From positions 27,213 through 91,212 of the forward strand of contig NZ_AYYY01000007.1 in assembly GCF_001436295.1 (NCBI RefSeq): a stretch of DNA of 64,000 nucleotides, given 5' to 3'. Below the pieces are notes generated by a model, which searched no databases, was not told where the DNA came from, and saw only the letters and a program-made list of their open reading frames with translations. The translations under genes and the position numbers were made by a program. The stretch comes from Paucilactobacillus vaccinostercus DSM 20634 (GTDB lineage: Bacteria; Bacillota; Bacilli; Lactobacillales; Lactobacillaceae). Positions 25,879-35,423 of the stretch are shown here, piece after piece; the first letter of the stretch is position 1; every line of letters begins with the position of its first letter.

Positions 25879-26226
25879 CTACCATAACGAAGTCCCGTGC
25901 GCAGTACCAATCTTAAATGCAATAATACCACCAATAATAAACAAAGCAGCTAAAAGCAGTACCCACAAAAAGCCCCAGTCATGGCGCGGTGGTTGCTTTT
26001 CCGAATTTGCTTCCTTGGCAGAAGCGTAGTTGGCATTCGGATTTTGCTGCGATAGATTATTGTCATGCTTCACGGCTGGTCGTGGATTCGACTGTGTTTG
26101 ACGCTGACGTTGAGCCTCAACGTTTCTTTCGATTCTTTTTTTAGCGCTTTCAAATTCTTCGTCAGTTGGCTGACGGCCATTTTTACTCTCGAACCGAGCG
26201 CTCCATTTTTTTAATTCATCATCCAT
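25879..26226 (-). CDS. Unknown small protein with one C-terminal membrane helix
   Basis: 115 residues. Charged N-terminal helix (residues 1-40, KKWSARFESKNGRQPTDEEF), a Gln/Asn-rich linker, then a single transmembrane segment (about 84-104, FLWVLLLAALFIIGGIIAF) and a short outside tail. Looks like a tail-anchored membrane protein; family not recognised. Confidence 0.6.
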   Translation of the reverse strand: MDDELKKWSARFESKNGRQPTDEEFESAKKRIERNVEAQRQRQTQSNPRPAVKHDNNLSQQNPNANYASAKEANSEKQPPRHDWGFLWVLLLAALFIIGGIIAFKIGTAHGTSLW

Positions 26227-26306
26227 GACAATCTAATTCCCTTCTGAATTGCGGTCATTAATTCATGCTTCAATTATATAATACAACGGTCAAAATTAAT
26301 AAGAAA

Positions 26307-26339
26307 AAATGGTTTCGAATGTGTCATCCAAAACCATTT
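26307..26339 (-). terminator. Terminator of the 121-residue unknown
   Basis: Stem AAATGGTTT/AAACCATTT followed on the minus strand by TTTTTTCTTATT, seven bases after the stop codon. Confidence 0.85.
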
Positions 26340-26345
26340 GTCGTT

Positions 26346-26711
26346 TTATTTATGTTTTAGATAGACTTCATAAAGTTGAGCATAGACATCAAGATTATTG
26401 TCTAACAATTGTCGATAGGCATGTGCCGTACTTGCATACGGTTCTTCTTCACCAGAACTCAATGTACTCTTAATCTTATTAAGGACCGTAATAAATTCCG
26501 GATCCTTTGCAGCCTGCTCCGCCAAGTAATAAACATATTCCTTGGCCACCTTAATCACCAGATCAGTAGGCATTTGCCAAACGCTGGGCGCTTTTTTCAT
26601 CATGCTGATATCGCCCATTGAAAAACCATCATCCTTTAAAATCGCTGCGAACTCATGTTCATGCCCCTGGTATACCCCCATGAACTTATTCGCATTATCA
26701 TAGTAATCCAT
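26346..26711 (-). CDS. Unknown 121-residue soluble protein
   Basis: ATG 26709-26711 has GGAG eight bases upstream; a longer frame to 26732 would include that site. Helical, acidic, rich in Tyr (MDYYDNANKFMGVYQGHEHEF ... VYYLAEQAAKDPEF). No domain recognised. Monocistronic, with its own terminator. Confidence 0.65.
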   Translation of the reverse strand: MDYYDNANKFMGVYQGHEHEFAAILKDDGFSMGDISMMKKAPSVWQMPTDLVIKVAKEYVYYLAEQAAKDPEFITVLNKIKSTLSSGEEEPYASTAHAYRQLLDNNLDVYAQLYEVYLKHK

Positions 26712-26909
26712 AATATAATCTCCATTCAACAACAGTCAACTGTATGTATTTGATATCCCGTACTCCGTCCCCAAACGGTACAAGTATAAATCATTATATA
26801 CTCAATCCCCTTGATGATTCAAATACTTATTCAATTAACATTTACTTTACTATCTGACACATTAAAAAGCCAGTTATTTAGCATAATTTCACTAATTCGG
26901 CAAAAAAAT

Positions 26910-26929
26910 AGTGAGCACTCTCGCTCACT
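26910..26929 (-). terminator. Terminator of niaP
   Basis: Stem AGTGAGC/GCTCACT, 6-nt loop, then ATTTTTTT on the minus strand. Confidence 0.88.
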
Positions 26930-26938
26930 AATCATCTG

Positions 26939-28156
26939 TTATCTTTGTGGTGCCGTCGTACGATCGAGTACCTTACCCATTGTTTCTTGTCCTAATACCA
27001 AAATAGCGATCACGGCGATTAAAATCGCACCGAAAAAGATGCCGAAAATTAACGTCAAACTAACTTTTTGTGCGATTAGCTGACCAACTAGTAACGGACC
27101 CACAATTCCACCGAGACGTCCGACACCGGCTGCAAAACCTGTTCCGGTTCCCCGGACACTTGCAGTGTACTGTTCCGGTGAATAAGCGTACAACGTTCCC
27201 CAAGCACCTAGATTGAAAAACGACAACAGTATGCCCGTCGTTAATAACATCGGCAAGCCAGCCGCATTTCCAAATCCCAGCGCGCTAATTGCAGTCCCCG
27301 CTAAAAATAACGCCAACACAGTTTTACGGCCCCAACGTTCAATCAACCATGCGGCAACAAAGTATCCAGGTAACTGAGCCAAGGTCATAATCAATACATA
27401 GCCAAAACTATTCACAACGCTGTACCCTTTTAAAACCATCACACTCGGTAACCAAAGAAACATTCCGTAATATGAAAACACAACCATGAACCAAACGATC
27501 CATAGCATCAGCGTGGATTTGGCATTCTCCGGTCGCCAGATAGCCTTAACACGTTGCACAAATCCTGGCCGTTGTTTAGCCTCCTGCCGAACTTCATTTA
27601 AGGAATCATGAATACTGTAGCGTAAATAAAACGCATAGAGGGCCGTCAAAGAGGCTCCAATTAGTGCGACACGCCAGCTCCATCGTGGAATCACAAAGTA
27701 CGAAATAACCGCCGCAATGAGCCAGCCGCCGGCCCAAAAGCTCTCTAGCAAAACAACAATCCGGCCCCGCTCTTCTACGTCCACACTTTCAGACACGAGC
27801 GTAGATGCGACAGGCAATTCTCCGCCAAGGCCCATTCCAACAATAAAACGAATGATAATAAAGATCAGATAGCTAGTAGCTAATGCGGACAGCCCACTTC
27901 CAACCGAAAAGATCAGTAACGTTAGGATCAAGATATCCTTACGACCAAACCGATCTGCTAGTGCACCAAATAAAACAGCTCCGACTGCCATGCCAATGGA
28001 ACTAACGCTTCCTATCCAGCCCATCTGAACACTCGTCAAATGCCACTGCGGTGCGACCGCGGCAATCACGAAGGACAGCATCCCCACATCCATCGCATCA
28101 AACAGCCACGCAAATCCCGACGCGGCAAGTAACTTGTTTTGACCAACTTTTTTAAT
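26939..28156 (-). CDS. niaP: Niacin transporter NiaP (MFS), probable ATT start
   Basis: 12-TM MFS carrier strongly resembling Bacillus NiaP: WLFDAMDVGMLSFVIAA, GLGGELPVASTLVSE, VFSYYGMFLWLPSVM and FFNLGAWGTLYAYSPEQY. It imports nicotinate for NAD salvage. ATT 28154-28156 lies six bases after GGGGGAG and gives an N terminus (xKKVGQNKLLAASG) of the length seen in the family. The in-frame ATG at 28225 falls directly after a promoter -10 and lacks a ribosome binding site; a TTG at 28169-28171 has none either. The ATT start is an inference; PGAP-like tools may choose 28225. Confidence 0.85.
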   Translation of the reverse strand: MKKVGQNKLLAASGFAWLFDAMDVGMLSFVIAAVAPQWHLTSVQMGWIGSVSSIGMAVGAVLFGALADRFGRKDILILTLLIFSVGSGLSALATSYLIFIIIRFIVGMGLGGELPVASTLVSESVDVEERGRIVVLLESFWAGGWLIAAVISYFVIPRWSWRVALIGASLTALYAFYLRYSIHDSLNEVRQEAKQRPGFVQRVKAIWRPENAKSTLMLWIVWFMVVFSYYGMFLWLPSVMVLKGYSVVNSFGYVLIMTLAQLPGYFVAAWLIERWGRKTVLALFLAGTAISALGFGNAAGLPMLLTTGILLSFFNLGAWGTLYAYSPEQYTASVRGTGTGFAAGVGRLGGIVGPLLVGQLIAQKVSLTLIFGIFFGAILIAVIAILVLGQETMGKVLDRTTAPQR

Positions 28157-28197
28157 TAGAATCTCCCCCAAATTTTTATATTGATCACATTTTGCAT

Positions 28198-28255
28198 GTG
28201 TCTTGACACCATAGGTGCAACTCATATCCTACTTTGCTTGGGGGTGTCTTGTCAA
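28198..28255 (-). promoter_or_regulatory. niaP promoter with two NiaR-type operators
   Basis: Minus-strand TTGACA (28250-28255), 18 bp, TAGGAT (28226-28231). Operator 1 is GTGTCTTGACAC (28198-28209), a dyad with arms GTGTC/GACAC, shortly after the expected start point. Operator 2, GTGTCTTGTCAA (28244-28255), covers the -35. The same core occurs before pncB. Confidence 0.7.
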
Positions 28256-28261
28256 TCCTAA

Positions 28262-28774
28262 TTATTCATATAGAATTTCGTTATCTCTTAATTTCTGTCT
28301 AATTTCATCCATTTGTGAAGCTTGTTGCACCGCGATCAAATGACTATGAACACCATCTGTTAACTCAGACAGGAGATGGCCCTTAAAGCGTTGTAGGTGA
28401 TACATAAACTGATGAACATCGGATTCATTCCGGATTGTCAGCTGTCCACTAAGTTGTCCGTATATCGGATGGTCAACAGCCACATTTAACACAGTCCCAC
28501 CAGCATGAATAATCAATAGCAGTTCTTGTTCAGTCTGGGCCAACGTATGCTGACAAACAACCGTAAATTGCAGCGGTTCTACTGGTTCGGCATATTCATA
28601 CCCCATCGGTGTCGCTAAAATATCCTCACCACCCGCACGAAGCAGTGCAATATCGCCCACAATGGTTTGACGACTCACACCAAACTCTTTGGCAAAATGA
28701 GTTGCACTAACTGCCTTTTTAGCGGATAACAAAGTGCTTTTAATTTTTTCTTGTCTTACTTTTCCATTTTCCAT
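28262..28774 (-). CDS. niaR: NiaR transcriptional repressor of niacin/NAD genes
   Basis: 170 residues: N-terminal HTH_11 domain (SAKKAVSATHFAKEFGVSRQ) and a C-terminal 3H domain named after three conserved histidines (VAVDHPIYGQL, DVHQFMYHLQRFKGHLLSELTDGVHSHLI). The family binds nicotinate with a metal and represses NAD-precursor genes. AGG lies seven bases before the ATG. It stands just upstream of niaP. Confidence 0.9.
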   Translation of the reverse strand: MENGKVRQEKIKSTLLSAKKAVSATHFAKEFGVSRQTIVGDIALLRAGGEDILATPMGYEYAEPVEPLQFTVVCQHTLAQTEQELLLIIHAGGTVLNVAVDHPIYGQLSGQLTIRNESDVHQFMYHLQRFKGHLLSELTDGVHSHLIAVQQASQMDEIRQKLRDNEILYE

Positions 28775-28865
28775 AAAATTGCCTACCTAACACTTAAATA
28801 ATTACAACTTAATAGCTATTATTTTACCATTAAGTCACTGCCAGCCACCACTTCAATCCAAAAAA

Positions 28866-28888
28866 TACCCGTCCAATTAAGACGGGTA
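28866..28888 (-). terminator. Terminator of the pncB operon
   Basis: Stem TACCCGTC/GACGGGTA followed on the minus strand by six T residues, just past the condensation-like gene. Confidence 0.88.
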
Positions 28889-28893
28889 CGACA

Positions 28894-30174
28894 TTATTCA
28901 GATAAAGCTTCCAGCGCAAACCGATTAATTAACTCCGCTGTTGCTCTGGCTAAAGCCATGCCAAACGTATACTCGGTTTGCGTACCATTCATATTGAACG
29001 CCAATGTTAACCGATTACCAAACGTCCCAGCGGCAATTTGATACATTGGTGCCTGACGAAATCCACCCGTCATAACAAATGACGTAATGTGATGACCGGT
29101 AAACTTTAATCGCTGATCATCAATGACGCCGAAATTTGTGTAAGCAACTTCTCGCACATGATAGTTGTCTTCCACGATTTGCTGCAGTTTTGCTAACGGT
29201 TCGTGCTGGTATTGTTTCAGCAGACCCGCTACCGAATCTAAGCACTGCATTTCTTGTTTACGCGTAATCATGGCTTGATGGAATCGTTCCACCAGCGTGG
29301 TGAACGGTTCATCTAGCTCAGTCACAAGTGACAAATTATAGCGGGATGTCATATTAGCGATTTGCACCGTCTGCTCTGGACAAGTCGTAAATTGACGCAT
29401 ATCCGTTGGGCACGCTAATGCAATTGAATGCGTTCCTGAAAAGCTTTGCATTACGCGACCAAACGCCGCCATCACAACATCATTAACCGTTACGTGCTGT
29501 TGATGAGTTGCCCGAAGGAGCCGTTTCGTTTCAAGTGTAGCTAACTGCACCCGCCCGACTTGATATTGCGATCCACCATCTGATTTCAATCGCGGCAATT
29601 TTAGTGCCTCGTCTGGATGATCAGTTTGCTGTGCAGCTGCTGGATGATAATCACGCACCAGTGTCTCAAGCCAATCTAAATTTTGACTATTAGTCACAGA
29701 CTCAACTGCAGATGGTCCAGCTGAATAGGCCTGAGCAATAAGATAGAGCAACTGTTTACTGCCAGCACCATCCGTCAAAATATGACTAATGTATAGTGTC
29801 AACTTTGTTGCATCGCCAGTATCATTCCAATACACCCGCAATTGTGGCTCACGCATCAGATCCCAATTCTGGCCATCTTGATCAACATCCTTAATTGCTG
29901 GAAAAATTAAATCGGTCACATCATCCGTAACCTGAACCCACTGGTTAGTCTTCATCTCGTAACGACACAGTAACTCCGGTACAATCTGGCTCACAGCGGT
30001 CAAAGCGGTTTTAAAGCGCGGCAAATCTAGTTGTGGCTCAATTTGCATCTCCACTCGTACAACCGGATATAAAATGTCGAGTCCGATTGTATGCAAAATA
30101 TTCAGTGGTTCACCTTCATACGTTTGCATCTGCTCATCTTCTTTACAAGTTTCCCTTATTGTATCACGATTCAT
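28894..30174 (-). CDS. Condensation-domain/BAHD-like acyltransferase-fold protein
   Basis: 426 residues with the chloramphenicol acetyltransferase/NRPS condensation-like fold. HILTDG at residues 131-136 is the HxxxDG catalytic motif, and PTDMR near 257-260 matches the second conserved motif. Stand-alone relatives (COG4908, PapA5-like) transfer acyl groups; no adenylation or carrier protein is nearby. It starts 22 bp after pncB, so it shares the NiaR-controlled promoter. No Shine-Dalgarno precedes the ATG at 30174; the start may be the ATG at 30129, where conserved sequence begins. Substrate unknown. Confidence 0.75.
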   Translation of the reverse strand: MNRDTIRETCKEDEQMQTYEGEPLNILHTIGLDILYPVVRVEMQIEPQLDLPRFKTALTAVSQIVPELLCRYEMKTNQWVQVTDDVTDLIFPAIKDVDQDGQNWDLMREPQLRVYWNDTGDATKLTLYISHILTDGAGSKQLLYLIAQAYSAGPSAVESVTNSQNLDWLETLVRDYHPAAAQQTDHPDEALKLPRLKSDGGSQYQVGRVQLATLETKRLLRATHQQHVTVNDVVMAAFGRVMQSFSGTHSIALACPTDMRQFTTCPEQTVQIANMTSRYNLSLVTELDEPFTTLVERFHQAMITRKQEMQCLDSVAGLLKQYQHEPLAKLQQIVEDNYHVREVAYTNFGVIDDQRLKFTGHHITSFVMTGGFRQAPMYQIAAGTFGNRLTLAFNMNGTQTEYTFGMALARATAELINRFALEALSE

Positions 30175-30196
30175 GAAATCGTTTTATGAAGAATTC

Positions 30197-31615
30197 CTAT
30201 AGTCGTTGATCCAACAGAGCTTGTTGTAAGTCGGCCAATGATTTACTCATAAACACCATATAACGGTCTGGATTGGTTAACCGTTGCGTTTCGTCTGGTA
30301 ACTGCGCCAACCGGCCTTTTGAAAAGCGTTGAATTTCAAAAACACTTTTATCGGTTGACTGCGCTAAATTGACCGTTTGTTGTAACTCGCGTGCATCAAA
30401 ATCCTGGATGACTGTCGGATTTTTAACACTCAGTGGATCACTGTTGATGACTTCCAGTGGTCGGCCATCAATACGCTCATCGGCCAAGGCAATCACATCC
30501 GCAAAGGCTTTATCCGTTCCGGGATAAAATAAACGATACGTCCGCTTACGACCTGGTAGCGTTATCTTCTCGCGACTGCCGCTAATTTTAATCTTCGGAA
30601 TTATTCTCCCGTCACGTTCGATTGCAGCCATTTTATACACACCACTCAATACCGGAGACGACGAACTTGTGATCAGCTTCTCGCCAATGCCAAAGTTATC
30701 AATCGGCGCCTGTTCTTGAAGTAATGCCGTAATCACATTTTCATCTAAAGCATTCGATACCGTAATTTTAGCCTGCATAAAACCTGCTTGGTCCAGCATC
30801 TGACGCGCTTTTTTGGTCAGATAACCAATATCACCGGAATCAATTCGAATGCCCACCGGTTGATGACCGGTAGCAACCAACTGCTGAAATACTTTGATTG
30901 CATTTGGAATTCCTGATTTGAGCACATCATAGGTATCGACTAGTAATGCACTATTATCTGGATATATTTCAGCCCACTTTTGAAAGGCTGTCAATTCATC
31001 ATCAAATGCTTCTACCCAGCTATGCGCCATGGTGCCAGCGGCTGGAATCTGAAATTGCTTGGCGGCTAAAACATTCGATGTACTACTGCAACCACCAATA
31101 ATCGCTGCTCGAGCACCGTATGTCGCACTATCTGGTCCCTGAGCACGGCGCGCACCAAATTCCATTACCGGCCGCCCAGCGGCAGCATAGTTAATGCGCC
31201 GTGCTTTAGTCGCAATCAAAGATTGATGGTTAAGGATATTTAAAACTAGGGTTTCTAACATTTGCACTTGAACTAACGGGCCTTCAATCGTCATCAACGG
31301 TTCGCGTGGAAAGATTGGCGTCCCTTCTGGAACCGCTGTAATTTCACAGTCCAATTTAAAATTCGCCAAGTAGTCAATAAAAGCCTCATCGTAAAGCTTC
31401 AACTGTTTAAAATAGGCAATATCTGACGCATCGAAATGTAATTTTTGCAGTTCCCCCACTACTTGCTGTAATCCAGCCGCGATCACAAAACTGCCCTCAT
31501 CAGGAACCCGTCGGAAAAAGATATCAAAAGTAGCCCGGTCCTTTGGTAACTGCTGCAAAAAACCATTGGCCATAGAATACTCGTATAAATCAGTTAATAA
31601 TGCCAAATTCCTCAA
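30197..31615 (-). CDS. pncB: Nicotinate phosphoribosyltransferase
   Basis: Joins nicotinate and PRPP to make nicotinate mononucleotide, the entry step of NAD salvage. 472 residues, the long Gram-positive form. LLTDLYEYSMANGF at the start, MEFGARRAQG, GTMAHSWVEAF (catalytic His) and VGIRIDSGD are readable. The start is TTG seven bases after GGAGG. Works downstream of NiaP and under the same type of operator. Confidence 0.93.
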   Translation of the reverse strand: MRNLALLTDLYEYSMANGFLQQLPKDRATFDIFFRRVPDEGSFVIAAGLQQVVGELQKLHFDASDIAYFKQLKLYDEAFIDYLANFKLDCEITAVPEGTPIFPREPLMTIEGPLVQVQMLETLVLNILNHQSLIATKARRINYAAAGRPVMEFGARRAQGPDSATYGARAAIIGGCSSTSNVLAAKQFQIPAAGTMAHSWVEAFDDELTAFQKWAEIYPDNSALLVDTYDVLKSGIPNAIKVFQQLVATGHQPVGIRIDSGDIGYLTKKARQMLDQAGFMQAKITVSNALDENVITALLQEQAPIDNFGIGEKLITSSSSPVLSGVYKMAAIERDGRIIPKIKISGSREKITLPGRKRTYRLFYPGTDKAFADVIALADERIDGRPLEVINSDPLSVKNPTVIQDFDARELQQTVNLAQSTDKSVFEIQRFSKGRLAQLPDETQRLTNPDRYMVFMSKSLADLQQALLDQRL

Positions 31616-31631
31616 AATGAATCCTCCTCAG

Positions 31632-31691
31632 TAGGTGTAAAGACACCTAAATGTTGGATTAATTATAGCACTGTTCGAAATTACTTGGCAA
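31632..31691 (-). promoter_or_regulatory. pncB promoter with NiaR-type operator
   Basis: Minus-strand TTGCCA (31686-31691), 18 bp, TATAAT (31662-31667). Just downstream is a palindrome with perfect 7-bp arms TAGGTGT/ACACCTA (31632-31649), sharing the GTGTCTT core with the niaP operators. Confidence 0.75.
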
Positions 31692-31706
31692 AAAACAATA
31701 GTTTCA

Positions 31707-32510
31707 CTACGCAATGACGTCAATATCTAGGCGGCCTAAATTGGTAATTTCGGCACGCAAATGATCGCCGTCCTTTAAATATTGTTCTGGTTCACGTCCG
31801 ACACCCGTGCCACTGGGCGTCCCAGTAAAAATTAAGTCTCCCGCTTGTAACTTAATAATTGATGAAAAATAATGAATCAGTGCTGCTGGATCAAAAATCA
31901 TCTGCTTTAGCTGCGCCCGCTGCACCTCTCGATCATTCACCAAGGTTCGAATTTCTTGATAACCTAAATCATCAATTTCATCTGGTGTCGTCAAGTACGG
32001 CCCAATTGGTGAATAATGTTCAAATGACTTTCCGAGTGAAAATTGCGCGGGTGAATTTGCAAACTGCACGTCGCGATCCGACAAATCTTCCCCAACCATG
32101 TACCCTGCAATATGATCTGCAGCATCGGCGGTCGAAATGTTGCGACCAGCCTTGCCAACCACCACTACTAATTCAGTTTCCCAGTCGGTGCGTGGCCCAT
32201 GACGGCGAATCGTAGTTGTTGGCCCAGTTAGTGAACTTGAAAATTTGGTGAAGGTACTCGGCGTTTGTGGCAGTGCTAAATGGATTTCTTTCGAATGATC
32301 AAGATAGTTCATTCCCACCGCTAAAATTTGATGTGGTTGCTTGATTGGTTGCTGTAATGTAGCCATTTGAAAGGTTTCAATTGGTCCCAACTTCAGCTCT
32401 GGCTCGGACATCAAAGCGGCCGCTACGACACTGTTACAATTAAGAATCGGACGTCCATGGTCGGCATCCAAAATTAAAAATGGTGATCCCTGTTTTCTGC
32501 CAATTTTCAT
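31707..32510 (-). CDS. Fumarylacetoacetate hydrolase family protein
   Basis: 267 residues. ILAVGMNYLDHSKE, the metal ligands in DWETELVVVVG, YMVGEDLSDRDVQF and GDLIFTGTPSGTGVG mark the FAH family (acylpyruvase, oxaloacetate decarboxylase or hydratase-type activities on 2-oxo acids). Cytosolic and Mg-dependent by family. No aromatic catabolic genes are nearby, so the substrate is not deducible. Single gene. Confidence 0.85.
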   Translation of the reverse strand: MKIGRKQGSPFLILDADHGRPILNCNSVVAAALMSEPELKLGPIETFQMATLQQPIKQPHQILAVGMNYLDHSKEIHLALPQTPSTFTKFSSSLTGPTTTIRRHGPRTDWETELVVVVGKAGRNISTADAADHIAGYMVGEDLSDRDVQFANSPAQFSLGKSFEHYSPIGPYLTTPDEIDDLGYQEIRTLVNDREVQRAQLKQMIFDPAALIHYFSSIIKLQAGDLIFTGTPSGTGVGREPEQYLKDGDHLRAEITNLGRLDIDVIA

Positions 32511-32565
32511 TTAACTCTCTTCTTTCCAATAAGTTCCCAATTAGTTCGGCAACTTCTCCTCATAA

Positions 32566-32614
32566 ATAGCGTGATCCAATTTGGCACTTACCGCCATTCA
32601 TTGGACCACGCTAT
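32566..32614 (-). terminator. Hairpin after the quinone oxidoreductase-like gene
   Basis: 15-bp arms ATAGCGTGATCCAAT and ATTGGACCACGCTAT, fully paired (with G-U) on the minus strand. Only a short TTTAT follows, so it is a weak or atypical terminator. Confidence 0.65.
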
Positions 32615-32618
32615 CATT

Positions 32619-33542
32619 TTACTTCATTAAAATTATCCGACCCGGCGCATGCCTTTGTTCGAGTAAGTCATGGCCTTTCACTACACCTTGCAATGTCAGT
32701 GGTAACGTCTTAAAAATTGGTACTTGCAACGTTTTATCAGATAACATCGTGGCCAGTTTTTGAAGGGCGATTCGATCATGTTGCGCATCTAGTGGGCGAA
32801 TATGTTCGAACAGGACTTGAGGTTTGTCCTGCAAATTATTAGCTTCACCAACGGAAGCAGCTCGACCACCATCACGAATAACGGCACTGATTAGCGCTTC
32901 ATTATTGCCGTTCATTGCCGCGTTAATCACAACATCAAATTGATCGGCAAACTTCTCATTAATATCTTCTTGATCATAAAATGCGAGCTGATCCAGTGCT
33001 AATGATTGGAGTGTGGTGTGATTCTTTGATGATCCCACACCGACAACATAGGCGCCAAGGTGTTTGGCGACTTGCGCTGCAATCATACCAACACCGCCGG
33101 TTGCTCCGTTAACTAGAACCCGATCGCCAGCCCGCACATGAGTAAATTCGGTCACAGCATTATATGCCGTAATACCTGGTGTAATAATAGCTGCGGCCTG
33201 CTCAAGCGAGACATTTTGTGGTTTTTTGATTAATCGATTAACCGAGAGTTTTGCAAATTGGGCGTACGCAGGTCCTGCATGGCCAATAATCACGTCATCG
33301 AGTTGAATCGTCGTCACGTCATCACTTTTAGCAACCACTCGCCCCACAATATCACGGCCCGGAATCACTGGAAAATGATTCCCACCAATAACCCCCATTC
33401 GCTGAATGCGTTCAAAGTTGTTAATTCCAACAGCCAATGTTTCAACAATTACTTGATTCTGACCCGTAATCTTTGGTTGATCAACTTCTAATTCTTCAAA
33501 AACGTCCGGTTTACCAAACGATTGGTATCCAAATGCTTTCAT
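32619..33542 (-). CDS. Zinc-independent quinone oxidoreductase-like NADP alcohol dehydrogenase (MDR family)
   Basis: 307 residues of the medium-chain dehydrogenase family. MKAFGYQSFGKPDVFEELE at the N terminus, IPGRDIVGRVV, then the nucleotide-binding motif VNGATGGVGMIAAQVAKHLGA. Catalytic zinc ligands of classical alcohol dehydrogenases are absent, as in quinone oxidoreductases. Substrate unknown. Confidence 0.85.
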   Translation of the reverse strand: MKAFGYQSFGKPDVFEELEVDQPKITGQNQVIVETLAVGINNFERIQRMGVIGGNHFPVIPGRDIVGRVVAKSDDVTTIQLDDVIIGHAGPAYAQFAKLSVNRLIKKPQNVSLEQAAAIITPGITAYNAVTEFTHVRAGDRVLVNGATGGVGMIAAQVAKHLGAYVVGVGSSKNHTTLQSLALDQLAFYDQEDINEKFADQFDVVINAAMNGNNEALISAVIRDGGRAASVGEANNLQDKPQVLFEHIRPLDAQHDRIALQKLATMLSDKTLQVPIFKTLPLTLQGVVKGHDLLEQRHAPGRIILMK

Positions 33543-33613
33543 TGCATCACCTCCATGTTACGTACATTGTACACGTTTTCACTCTAAAAATCCTATTCCT
33601 AGTCTCCAACTTT

Positions 33614-33663
33614 AAAAAGATCAAAAAAGAGAATCCCGAGGATTCCCTTCTTTTGATCTTTTT
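33614..33663 (-). terminator. Terminator of gdhA
   Basis: Long hairpin pairing AAAAAGATCAAAA with TTTTGATCTTTTT and inner GAATCC with GGATTC, ending with T residues on both sides; immediately past the gdhA stop. Confidence 0.85.
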
Positions 33664-33665
33664 AA

Positions 33666-35012
<1,347 letters not shown>

Positions 35013-35384
35013 CTACACATCATCCTTTCAATTCAAATTATTAAAATTATATCATATTAGAGAATTCTAAAAATATATTTTTCGCTAAAATTTATAATTC
35101 CTTGATTTAACAAGGAAAGCAATCATTATACTTTTATTTCTCTCATCAAATATTAATAATTCTTCATAATTTTAAGTGTGACTCTCATATTAATTCCAAC
35201 TTGCTATCAAACTTAATAAGTTAAATATTGTTCGGAATCGCTTACAATATTTAAAAAATATGTTATCACTTTTTAAAACATTCTACATCAGGAAAAGCAA
35301 AAATGACCAATTTTTATACTTTTCTATCAGCAGCATGTATTAAATATTACCAAACATGGTTCTGTCACCCGCGGACATAAAAAA
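35013..35384. other. AT-rich region upstream of gdhA
   Basis: About 370 bp with no credible gene. A plus-strand CGGAATCGCTTACA (35233-35246; minus TGTAAGCGATTCCG) is a cre-like site with about one mismatch. It lies about 220 bp upstream of gdhA, far for direct control. No clear promoter chosen. Confidence 0.35.
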
Positions 35385-35411
35385 AGCGATGCATTTTTTC
35401 ACTGCATCGCT
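35385..35411 (-). terminator. Terminator of the GlcD-like gene
   Basis: Perfect 9-bp stem AGCGATGCA/TGCATCGCT followed on the minus strand by TTTTTTT; begins 13 bases past the stop. Confidence 0.9.
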
Positions 35412-35423
35412 AAAATTTAAGAA

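Noticed and set aside
28157..28225. N-terminal extension of NiaP from ATG 28225
   Set aside because: The ATG follows directly on the -10 box TAGGAT with no ribosome binding site, and the extra 23 residues (CTYGVKTHAKC...) encode the operator sequence, not family-conserved residues.
31859..32215. Plus-strand frame opposite the FAH-family gene
   Set aside because: No ribosome binding site, and the opposite strand encodes a conserved enzyme with intact motifs.
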